Positions 7,123 through 13,997 of a stretch of DNA of 14,163 nt are shown here, in pieces. Under the pieces are notes generated by a model. That model was not told the DNA's origin and did not search any database. It saw only the letters and a program-made list of their open reading frames with translations. The stretch's first letter is position 1. Every line of letters starts with the position of its first letter. A program made the translations under genes and the position numbers. The DNA comes from an uncultured Caryophanales bacterium (GTDB lineage Bacteria; Bacillota_I; Bacilli_A; RF39; UBA660): the NCBI GenBank assembly GCA_947303225.1, contig CAMYXG010000018.1:1-14163 (forward strand), read 5' to 3'.

Positions 7123-7304
7123 AAAAAAAGTCAGATAGAACATCCAGGCCAACGATAAAACCTGCTCCTCTCACAGGTGGGTGTCTCTACGTTATCATTA
7201 GGATCCTTAACAAAAATGCTAAGTATTCAACACCGATAACTGATCAAAACTCCCGTATCGTTACTTTAGTCGGTTTTATAAGCGCCTGTCAGTATCTACC
7301 TGAC
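7123..7304 (-). ncRNA. ssrS: Probable 6S RNA
   Basis: A ~182-nt RNA gene with its own consensus promoter and no ORF. Both ends pair: GUCAGGUAGAUAC at the 5' end with GUUCUAUCUGAC at the 3' end, directly followed by seven U's, so closing stem and terminator are one. Inside, CAGGC pairs with GCCUG and UAACGAUA with UAUCGUUG. A large internal region then carries a small 3'-side hairpin ACCUG/CAGGU, and an apical arm has GUUAUC/GAUAAC and CUUAGC/GUUAAG. A rod with a central bubble and a 3'-side hairpin fits 6S RNA, which mimics an open promoter and binds the sigma-A holoenzyme. In Bacillus, 6S-1 lies by yrvM (tcdA) and aspS, as here. The call rests on shape, size and synteny; a lineage-specific RNA is the alternative. 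Confidence 0.65.
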
Positions 7305-7310
7305 AACTAC

Positions 7311-7339
7311 ATTATACTATAAAATATAATAAAATCCAA
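7311..7339 (-). promoter_or_regulatory. Promoter of the 6S-like RNA
   Basis: Minus strand: TTGGAT (7334-7339), 17-bp spacer, TATAAT (7311-7316). Transcription would start near G7304-G7307, exactly where the closing stem of the RNA begins. Confidence 0.8.
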
Positions 7340-7459
7340 GTAATTTCCAATTAATTTATAAGAAAACACTTTATCATAAATATTACTTATATATGCATAA
7401 CAAATTATTATGATAATCACCAATTAAAATATACTACATAAAATACATCAGGTGATAAA

Positions 7460-8221
7460 ATGTTCTTCAAATATAATCATATATCCATATATTATGAAAA
7501 ATATGGAAAAGGAAACAATACCATTTTAATACTACCAGGATGGGGAAACACAAGAAATACCTTCCAACATATCATTAACTACTTCAAAGAAAAATATACG
7601 ATATATATTTTAGATTATCCTGGTTTTGGGAATAGTCAAATTCCTAATAAAGAATTAACGATGGAAGACTATACGAAATTAATAATAAGTTTTATAAAAG
7701 AAAATAATATTAATAATCCTATCATCATAGCTCATTCTTTTGGAGGAAGAATTACTTCACTATTACTTACCAAATATAAAATATCGGCTAAAAAACTAAT
7801 ATTATTCGACGTTGCTGGTATCAAAAGAAGAAAAAAAAATATTAAATTTATAAAAAAAAAAATATATAAGTTATTAAAAAAAATCATCCCTTTATTTCCT
7901 AAAATAAAACAAGAAGAGATAAAACAAAAATTATTAATAAAATTTTCATCAGAAGATTATAAAAATATACCAGCTTGTATGAGAAAAACATTTCAAAACA
8001 TTATTCAATTAGACCTAAGAAATTATTATAAAAAAATAAATACAGAAACACTAATAATCTGGGGAGAACAGGATCAAGATACACCATTAAAAGATGCCTA
8101 CTATTTACAGAATAAAATTAAAAATAATGCTTTAATTATCTACCCAAAAGCAACTCACTTCTCCTATTTACAATATCCATTATTAACCAATAGCATCATA
8201 GAAAGTTTTTTAAACAATTAA
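7460..8221 (+). CDS. Alpha/beta-hydrolase fold protein
   Basis: A 253-aa soluble serine hydrolase of unknown substrate. The oxyanion-hole segment is LPGWGNT (25-31), the nucleophile elbow is AHSFGG with Ser93, the acid is probably Asp205 or Asp207 in WGEQDQDTP, and the base is His233 in ATHFSY, giving a full triad. A strongly basic cap region (about 122-165, many Lys) sits between the core strands. There is no signal peptide or membrane segment. It starts at ATG 7460, seven bases after AGGTG. It is the only plus-strand gene in the right half and very A/Lys/Asn/Ile-rich compared with its neighbours, so it may be a later insertion. No clear promoter is visible upstream (7340-7459 is plain AT-rich sequence). 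Family members include esterases and lactonases; the sequence does not decide. Confidence 0.9.
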   Translation: MFFKYNHISIYYEKYGKGNNTILILPGWGNTRNTFQHIINYFKEKYTIYILDYPGFGNSQIPNKELTMEDYTKLIISFIKENNINNPIIIAHSFGGRITSLLLTKYKISAKKLILFDVAGIKRRKKNIKFIKKKIYKLLKKIIPLFPKIKQEEIKQKLLIKFSSEDYKNIPACMRKTFQNIIQLDLRNYYKKINTETLIIWGEQDQDTPLKDAYYLQNKIKNNALIIYPKATHFSYLQYPLLTNSIIESFLNN

Positions 8222-8245
8222 AAAAGAGAACCATTCTCTTTTTTA
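8216..8245. terminator. Bidirectional terminator between convergent genes
   Basis: AAAAAGAGAA (8221-8230) and TTCTCTTTTT (8234-8243) form a 10-bp stem with a 3-nt loop, flanked by A's and T's on both sides. It overlaps both stop codons and serves the hydrolase (plus) and the pilin-like gene (minus). Confidence 0.8.
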
Positions 8246-10369
8246 GTCCCAACCATCATTAGGATTCCAGTTTCCTACACGACAACTTCCTAAATTAATA
8301 GTAACATAATTATTCCAATAAGAAGTATTACAATTACCAACTTTATCACAAGCACTAGATTTAAAATACATATGATTATCATTGTAAGAACCTGGAGAAA
8401 ACCAAGTAATTGGAGCAGTATTGACCTTATAGAATAAACATGAAGAATAGTTCTTCGCTTTACCACTCGTTCTTGTACCATATAAACTACTTATATTGTT
8501 ATGATAAAAACAATATGGTCCATTCGTATCATCTTTCCAATAATAAATAACTTCTCCTACCCCACTACCTTCATCTATTGGATAAATATATAACCAACTA
8601 TAATTTGTTTTTGCATCATGAGTTCCGGAATAATTTTTATAACAAATATTAGTATAAGTAGGTGCCTTTTTATCTATCTTAACAATTGTCGTAGCTACAC
8701 CAGAACAATTAGTAGTATCATTAGCTCCACTCGCATTCTTATTACAAACAATGACATATAAAGTATTATTTCGGACCGTATTAGCATTTGTTTTCATGGA
8801 AGCATTAAATGTTTTTAATCCATTTTTACCAGAAAATTCCAGATAAGTCCCAGAAGAGCTTGTTTTATAGTACCATTTACCAATGATAGATACCGCTGTT
8901 TGTGTAGATATAGAAATATTATAATCATTATTTGTCCACTTATCCTTATAAGTATTCGTGATAACTGGTGTTGTTGGCTTGTCCATCTTCCATAAACCAT
9001 ACAATGTTTTTGTAGGTGCATTATTTTGAATCCAAGTATCACTTACAGAACTTGTAAAAGAATAATCGATACTAGTAGAAGTAGAAGAATTTGCCCATCC
9101 TAGAAGCTCGTACCCACTTCTTTTACAAGTATTTACAGTTGTATCAAATTTCTGATTTTCCACTCCAAGCTTAAAGGTATTAGTTGCTCCACCAGTTCCT
9201 CCATTACAATCAAATGTCACAACTATTTGATTTGCTTTCCACTGAGCAATCAAAGAAAGATTAGAATCAACCGGACTATCTTTATCAATCACTATTCCAT
9301 CAGAAGTCTTCCAACCATCAAAGTCATATCCATCTCTTGTAGGAATACATAACTCTCCCCACTTTTCTTCTCCATCTTTTTCATGAAACATGGACTTTGT
9401 TGTGCCTGCACAACCATTTCCACCATTATCATCATAAGTAATAGTATATTTCTTCGCAACATTATAAACTCCTAATGTTTTATATTTAGTATTGTTTCCA
9501 GCTTCTTTCCATCCTTCTCCAGCTAAATCCATCATATTATCTGCTTTAATCACTAATAAATAATAATTTGGTGCTGAAGAAGGAGTCGCTAAATTCTTAA
9601 CAACTTCAATTGGCATACTTGGAATAGACAACAATTGTTGCTTTTGTTTTGTAACTGAAGGTAAACTAAAAATCCACTTTGTCCAACTAGTAATTGAATG
9701 ATAATCTACACTAGTATCTCCTGCTTTATTATCTGCTTTTACCCATGCATATTCAACACCACTTCCCATATTCAAACCAGTAGTACTAGATATTTTAACA
9801 TCAACAGTATGTTTTTCTTTTTTAGAAATATCTTTATTTGGGATTCCTGTAATCGTAATTCCACTCACTAAATTACAATAAATATCTGTAAATCCATCAT
9901 CATCCTCATCAACATCTTCAATACTTTTTTTTATTACTTGATCAACCGTCCTAGAAAAAGAAGAAGATTGGAATGTAGGATGAATAGCCTCTCCAGAAGC
10001 ACTTTTTCCTCCACAATATAATTGATAACTATAACCATATTTTTGATTAAGTTTCACAATTCGAACTAAAGTATCACTGCTATTACAAGAAATTCTATTA
10101 TCAGGAAAATCTTTAATGAGATTCTTTTCTTTCAATTGACTATAGCTTACTAAAGCACATCCAGAATTCTTATGTCCGAATAAATCATCTTCATAACTAT
10201 CTCGATATAATTTAGATGCACTAATTAAACTATCACCATAAGTATTATATTTCTTTTGTTCATTCTTTTCTCGAATATTACGAATCAAAGGAATACTCAT
10301 TCCTGTAATAATTCCTAATATCGCAACTGCCACCAATAATTCTACTAAAGTAAATCCTCTACGATTCAT
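8243..10369 (-). CDS. Type IV prepilin-like protein with InlB-type repeats (giant pseudopilin)
   Basis: About 708 aa. The N-terminus MNRRG|FTLVELLVAVAILGII is a textbook class III signal: a short basic leader cut after Gly by prepilin peptidase, Phe+1, Glu+5, then the membrane helix used for assembly. Next comes a pilin-like head with several Cys and an EF-hand-like DxDxDGxxD loop (DEDDDGFTD, 154-162). Two Listeria-Bacteroides (InlB B-type, flg_new) repeats follow at about 307-380 and 382-461 (TYDDNGGNG...GYDFDGWK, TFDCNGGTGG...GYELLGW). Ig-like surface domains with paired Cys lead to a Trp/Asn-rich end. I prefer ATG 10369, with GGTGG a few bases upstream, over 10384. It lies 25 bp after a membrane-protein gene in one operon. 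Ordinary pseudopilins are 100-200 aa, so this one probably displays an adhesin-like head. Machinery genes are not in view. Confidence 0.88.
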   Translation of the reverse strand: MNRRGFTLVELLVAVAILGIITGMSIPLIRNIREKNEQKKYNTYGDSLISASKLYRDSYEDDLFGHKNSGCALVSYSQLKEKNLIKDFPDNRISCNSSDTLVRIVKLNQKYGYSYQLYCGGKSASGEAIHPTFQSSSFSRTVDQVIKKSIEDVDEDDDGFTDIYCNLVSGITITGIPNKDISKKEKHTVDVKISSTTGLNMGSGVEYAWVKADNKAGDTSVDYHSITSWTKWIFSLPSVTKQKQQLLSIPSMPIEVVKNLATPSSAPNYYLLVIKADNMMDLAGEGWKEAGNNTKYKTLGVYNVAKKYTITYDDNGGNGCAGTTKSMFHEKDGEEKWGELCIPTRDGYDFDGWKTSDGIVIDKDSPVDSNLSLIAQWKANQIVVTFDCNGGTGGATNTFKLGVENQKFDTTVNTCKRSGYELLGWANSSTSTSIDYSFTSSVSDTWIQNNAPTKTLYGLWKMDKPTTPVITNTYKDKWTNNDYNISISTQTAVSIIGKWYYKTSSSGTYLEFSGKNGLKTFNASMKTNANTVRNNTLYVIVCNKNASGANDTTNCSGVATTIVKIDKKAPTYTNICYKNYSGTHDAKTNYSWLYIYPIDEGSGVGEVIYYWKDDTNGPYCFYHNNISSLYGTRTSGKAKNYSSCLFYKVNTAPITWFSPGSYNDNHMYFKSSACDKVGNCNTSYWNNYVTINLGSCRVGNWNPNDGWD

Positions 10370-10394
10370 AAAACCACCATCCAAATATCATAAG

Positions 10395-10997
10395 TTACAT
10401 AGTTTCCACAACAAAATGACCATGGAAATGTAAATCAGAAATTGGTACACTTTCATCTAACCAAACACGTATTGGATAATTCTTAGTATTACCACTATTC
10501 AATTGATCTTCCAATACAATTACAGAATCAGAAGAAAAACTTTTTACTTGAACTCCATCAATAGAATAATGAATAGATGATAAATTATAAGATTTTCCTC
10601 TACATCCACATTTATCAATCAAATAATCATCTTCAACAAAAATGATGCGATAACGAAAAGAACAATCTAAATGATTTTCAATTGTCAACAAAACAATATC
10701 AGATTGAAGTCCTTCTTGATTACTCATAATATGATTACTAGTCAATGTGACAAGTCCGCCACTAGTTTTCACACCATGTTCATCAGATTGCTCTTGATAA
10801 TAATCTAAAAAGTCTGCACTATTTACACGTAATGTAAAATATCCAATAAAACAAAATAACAAGAAAAAGAATCCTACTAAAAGAATAGTATACTTTCTCT
10901 CATTCTCTTTTATTCTTTTTATAGAATGAGAAATATTACTAGATGAGTTTTTTAATATTACATCTTTTTTTACTTTTACTCCACGAATTCTAGCCAT
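10395..10997 (-). CDS. 200-aa single-pass membrane protein, unknown, operon partner of the pilin-like gene
   Basis: I do not recognise this family. After a basic cytoplasmic stretch of about 36 residues (many Lys/Arg, ending KENERK) there is one membrane helix (YTILLVGFFFLLFCFIGYFTL, about 37-57). A ~140-residue outer domain follows, rich in beta-type sequence, with Cys at about 114 and a CGC pair (DKCGCRG, near 131) that could form disulfides. The start is ATG 10997, six bases after AGGGTG; an upstream GTG at 11006 overlaps that SD. It lies just before the giant prepilin-like gene, so it may be a pilus-assembly partner or a surface anchor. That role is inferred from context only. Confidence 0.85.
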   Translation of the reverse strand: MARIRGVKVKKDVILKNSSSNISHSIKRIKENERKYTILLVGFFFLLFCFIGYFTLRVNSADFLDYYQEQSDEHGVKTSGGLVTLTSNHIMSNQEGLQSDIVLLTIENHLDCSFRYRIIFVEDDYLIDKCGCRGKSYNLSSIHYSIDGVQVKSFSSDSVIVLEDQLNSGNTKNYPIRVWLDESVPISDLHFHGHFVVETM

Positions 10998-11015
10998 CAA
11001 AATCACCCTATCTTA

Positions 11016-11043
11016 CTTATAAGTATATCAAAAAGTAACCCAA
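11016..11043 (-). promoter_or_regulatory. Possible promoter of the surface operon
   Basis: Minus strand: TTGGGT (11038-11043), 16 bp, TATAAG (11016-11021), placed directly after the aspS terminator and before the SD of the 200-aa gene. Both hexamers are imperfect. The position is right, the match only moderate. Confidence 0.35.
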
Positions 11044-11070
11044 GAAAAAAGAAAAAGTTAATACTTTTTC
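11044..11070 (-). terminator. aspS terminator
   Basis: Minus strand: GAAAAAGT, a 4-nt loop, ACTTTTTC (11051-11070), followed by a T-rich run. It overlaps the first base of the aspS stop codon region and separates the synthetase operon from the surface operon. Confidence 0.7.
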
Positions 11071-12380
11071 TATGGATGAATATTATTTGGTCCTCTAAAA
11101 ATAAATTGAGTTTCTTTAACACTTGGTATACCAAGCAGTAACATCGTAAGTCGATCTATTCCAATCGCAAATCCACCATGTGGAGGACAACCATGTTTAA
11201 AGAAATCTAAATAGAAAGAAACATCTTCTCCCAATCCTTTTTCTTTTGCATTCTTAACAATTTCTTCATAACGATGCTCTCTCTCAGCTCCTGTTGTAAT
11301 CTCAACTCCACGCCATATTAAATCATATCCTTGTAAAATTCCATTTTCATCTCTCATATGATAAAAAGCACGTTTCTCTGCTGGAAAATCAACTACAAAT
11401 AAGAATTCTGAATCGAATTTATCTTGAGCAAGTTTATAACATAATCTTTCTGCTTCTGTTGTTAAATCATTTTTTTCACTGTCATCAATCTTGTAATCAT
11501 ATCTCTTTTCTAATTCCTTGTAAATATCAGCTAACCTCATCTGTGGAAATTTATCTTTTGGAACAACAATTTCCTGATCAAAAACTTCTTTTACTTTTTC
11601 TCCATACTCATCAGATAATTTTTGAAACGTATAAGTAAGCATTTCTGCTTCTAAATCCATAACGTCTTGAAAACTATCAATATAAGCAAACTCCACATCA
11701 AAAGAAGTAAACTCTGTAGCATGCCTACTAGTATTAGAATTTTCTGCTCGAAAACAAGGTGCAACTTCAAATACTTTTCCAAAGCCACTAGCTAAAGCCA
11801 TTTGCTTATAGAATTGTGGACTTTGAGCAAGATATGCCTTTCTATCAAAATAATTTACTTCAAATACTTCACTACCTGATTCAGATGCAGCTCCAATTAA
11901 CTTTGGAGTATGAATCTCCATAAAACCATTTTGATATAAATAATCTCTCATATGACGTACCATTTCACTTTGAATTTGAAACATTAACAAATTCTTCTCA
12001 CTACGAAGATCAATATACCGATTTTCAAGTCTAGTTTCTAAATTAACAGTAGATAGATCTTTATAATTAAAAGGAAGTTCCCCAATATTTTTACTAGTAA
12101 CTTCTATTTGACTTGGAATAATCTCTTTTCCTCCCATTTTTACTTTAGGAGCTTCCATAATAGTTCCAGTAACTTTTAAAGTAGATTCAACACTCAATTC
12201 ATCTACAATAGATACTAGTTCCTTATTTTTTTCTTCACTTTTTTCAATCGTAATTTGTACCTTTCCAGTTTCATCTCTTAAAACAACAAACTGCACCCAT
12301 TGTAAATTACGTACACTATCTACAAATCCACTAACAGTTACTTCTTCATTATAATGTTCAGCTAACTCACATATTTTCAT
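11070..12380 (-). CDS. aspS: Aspartyl-tRNA synthetase, short archaeal type
   Basis: Charges tRNA-Asp with aspartate. The 436 aa hold an OB-fold anticodon-binding domain (1-100, with RNLQWVQFVVLRDETGKVQ) and a class II catalytic core with motif 2 FRAENSNTSRH (R211), the Asp-specific segment RGVEITTGAEREHR (357-370) and motif 3 GIDRLTMLLLG (R410). The roughly 150-residue GAD insertion of bacterial AspRS (~590 aa) is missing, so it belongs to the archaeal/eukaryotic-like class, often annotated as aspartate--tRNA(Asn) ligase. A Trp of the specific archaeal enzymes appears to be Asp21 here, so it may also charge tRNA-Asn, which would need GatCAB elsewhere; this is tentative. Its ATG directly follows the hisS stop and its SD lies in the last hisS codons, so translation is coupled. 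Confidence 0.93.
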   Translation of the reverse strand: MKICELAEHYNEEVTVSGFVDSVRNLQWVQFVVLRDETGKVQITIEKSEEKNKELVSIVDELSVESTLKVTGTIMEAPKVKMGGKEIIPSQIEVTSKNIGELPFNYKDLSTVNLETRLENRYIDLRSEKNLLMFQIQSEMVRHMRDYLYQNGFMEIHTPKLIGAASESGSEVFEVNYFDRKAYLAQSPQFYKQMALASGFGKVFEVAPCFRAENSNTSRHATEFTSFDVEFAYIDSFQDVMDLEAEMLTYTFQKLSDEYGEKVKEVFDQEIVVPKDKFPQMRLADIYKELEKRYDYKIDDSEKNDLTTEAERLCYKLAQDKFDSEFLFVVDFPAEKRAFYHMRDENGILQGYDLIWRGVEITTGAEREHRYEEIVKNAKEKGLGEDVSFYLDFFKHGCPPHGGFAIGIDRLTMLLLGIPSVKETQFIFRGPNNIHP

Positions 12381-13727
12381 TTATTCTTCCTCCTCATGAT
12401 GACAATGTCCACAGCACTCATGTCCTTCACCACAACCACAGTCATCATCTTGTTCCATTAAATTTAATTGTTCATCTAAATAATAGATTAAAACATCCAA
12501 ACTAATCATTTCTTCTTCTTTTGTCAGATTATTTTTAATTTTAACTTCATGATTATTTAAATCTTCACTATTTAAAACACAAGTAAATTTTGCACCCAAT
12601 CGATCAGCTTGTTTAAATTGTCCCTTTAGTCCTCTTCCAGTATATTCTGTATCTACAATAAATCCAGCTAAACGTAACTCTTGACATAAATAAGCCGCAT
12701 TCTTTTTCTCATCTTCATTGACATACATAATGAATAAATCAATATCTTCCACAATTGGTAACTTTACTTTTTCAAGTTCTAGTGCCATGACAAGTCGTCC
12801 TAAACCAGTTGCAAATCCTACACAAGGAGTTTCTGGTCCATCCAATTGATTCACAAGTCCATTATATCTTCCACCAGCACCAATCACGTTATTAGAACCA
12901 AATCCTTCTACTTTAGCTTCTATTTCAAATACAGTGTGGTTATAATAATCAAGTCCTCGTACAATATTTGGATTAATTTCATATTGCACTTGCATAATAT
13001 CTAAGTATTCCTGTACCTTTTCGAACCTATCACGACTCTCATCATTCAAATAATCAATTGTCTTAGGAGCATTTTTTAAAACTTTATTATCTTGATCAAC
13101 TTTACAATCCAAAATACGCAAAGGATTTTTCTCAAGTCTTTCTTGACAATCTTCACAAAAATCTCCAATATGAGGTTTAAAGTATTCTTCTAAAGCATCA
13201 CGATATTTTTCTCTTGATTCTGTATCTCCTAAAGAATTCAGATTTACCTTAATTTCTTTAAGTCCTAACATCTGATATAGATTTACTGCTGCACTAATAA
13301 TTTCTGCATCACTTAAAGGATCATCACTACCAAGGATTTCCATACCAAATTGCGTAAGTTCTCTATCTCTTCCTGACTGTGGCCTTTCATATCGATACAT
13401 TGTACCATTATAATAAACTTTTACAGGTTGAGTAGCATCTCCATACATCTTATTTTCAATATAACTACGAACAACACCAGCAGTGCCTTCAGGACGAAGA
13501 GTAATAGCTCTACCACCTTTATCTTCAAAATCATAACTTTCTTTTGTCACAATATCAGTAGTCTCTCCAACACCTCTATGATATAATTCAGTAGCTTCAA
13601 TAATAGGAGTACGAATATAACTATAATTATATTTTTCCATTAAAGTATCAATCACACTATCAACATATTTCCATATCTTAGCTTCTCTACCATATAAATC
13701 ATGACAACCTTTTTGCTTTTTTATCAT
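12381..13727 (-). CDS. hisS: Histidyl-tRNA synthetase with Cys/His-rich tail
   Basis: Class II synthetase that charges tRNA-His, 448 aa. Motif 1 and the ATP/His pocket show TPIIEATELYHRGVG and TLRPEGTAGVVRSY; motif 2 is YRYERPQSGRDRELTQFG (111-128). The family Cys segment is CEDCQERLEKNPLRILDCK (191-209). The histidine motif is RGLDYYNHTVFE (257-268), and motif 3 is GFATGLGRL (304-312). An anticodon-binding domain follows (about 328-420). Residues 426-448 form an unusual tail with 4-5 Cys, 4 His and many Asp/Glu, ending HHEEEE, which may bind metal. I chose ATG 13727, with AGGAGGG five bases upstream; the longer open frame to 13787 runs through the T-box terminator and is not coding. First gene of the hisS-aspS operon, controlled by the T-box leader. 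Confidence 0.95.
   Translation of the reverse strand: MIKKQKGCHDLYGREAKIWKYVDSVIDTLMEKYNYSYIRTPIIEATELYHRGVGETTDIVTKESYDFEDKGGRAITLRPEGTAGVVRSYIENKMYGDATQPVKVYYNGTMYRYERPQSGRDRELTQFGMEILGSDDPLSDAEIISAAVNLYQMLGLKEIKVNLNSLGDTESREKYRDALEEYFKPHIGDFCEDCQERLEKNPLRILDCKVDQDNKVLKNAPKTIDYLNDESRDRFEKVQEYLDIMQVQYEINPNIVRGLDYYNHTVFEIEAKVEGFGSNNVIGAGGRYNGLVNQLDGPETPCVGFATGLGRLVMALELEKVKLPIVEDIDLFIMYVNEDEKKNAAYLCQELRLAGFIVDTEYTGRGLKGQFKQADRLGAKFTCVLNSEDLNNHEVKIKNNLTKEEEMISLDVLIYYLDEQLNLMEQDDDCGCGEGHECCGHCHHEEEE
12388..12395 (-). promoter_or_regulatory. aspS ribosome binding site inside the hisS tail
   Basis: GAGGAGGA, which encodes part of the terminal Glu run of HisRS, lies seven bases before the aspS ATG. 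The hisS UAA and the aspS AUG are adjacent with no gap. Ribosomes finishing hisS can restart at once, which couples the two products. Confidence 0.75.
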
Positions 13728-13740
13728 TTTATCCCTCCTA

Positions 13741-13928
13741 AATAAAAAGATGCCACCTCCAAAGGACGAGTTTCCCCGTGGTGCCACCTTATTTTTTTAC
13801 TTTAAATCCTGATAACGTAGGAAAACGCTTCTTATCTTTAGGATGTCTTCATATAATTTTTCCTAAGTATTTTCACCTACCATACTCTCTCTTTAAGTAT
13901 AAATTATACTACTCTTTCCCAAGAAGTT
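13741..13928 (-). promoter_or_regulatory. T-box riboswitch of hisS-aspS, Asp (GAC) specifier
   Basis: Uncharged-tRNA sensor in the hisS leader. Stem I is closed by CUUCUU/AAGAAG and GGGA/UCCU and continues above the specifier loop with GUAUAAUUU/AAAUUAUAU. Its upper arm contains AGAGAG and the hairpin AGUAUGGUAGGUGAAAAUACU, close to other T-box stem I sequences. The specifier loop is AAGAGUA opposite GAAGACA; the triplet followed by A just before the helix is GAC (13845-13847), read by tRNA-Asp. The T-box is AAGGUGGCACCACGG (13776-13790). The antiterminator pairs AAGG/CCUU and ACGGG/CUCGU around a GAAA loop, leaving the UGGCACC bulge for the tRNA CCA end. The competing terminator uses GGUGGCA pairing back to UGGCACC, followed by a U-run (13741-13748). 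Confidence 0.9.
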
Positions 13929-13934
13929 ATTTAT

Positions 13935-13963
13935 ATTATAATTCATATTTAACAAGATTACAA
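13935..13963 (-). promoter_or_regulatory. hisS-aspS promoter
   Basis: Minus strand: TTGTAA (13958-13963), 17-bp spacer, TATAAT (13935-13940). The start near A13928 puts the 5' end right at the base of T-box stem I. The 57 bp between it and the next gene hold nothing else. Confidence 0.75.
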
Positions 13964-13997
13964 TTCTTTTTTTACTTCATAGATGTATTAATTATTC

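Noticed and set aside
8290..9042. Two minus-strand frames of 63 and 75 codons
   Set aside because: They are alternative frames within the prepilin-like gene, whose repeats and Cys pattern fix the real frame.
13728..13787. 20-codon N-terminal extension of hisS (MAPRGNSSFGGG...)
   Set aside because: It lies inside the T-box antiterminator/terminator; the strong SD AGGAGGG serves the ATG at 13727, where the protein begins as HisRS normally does.
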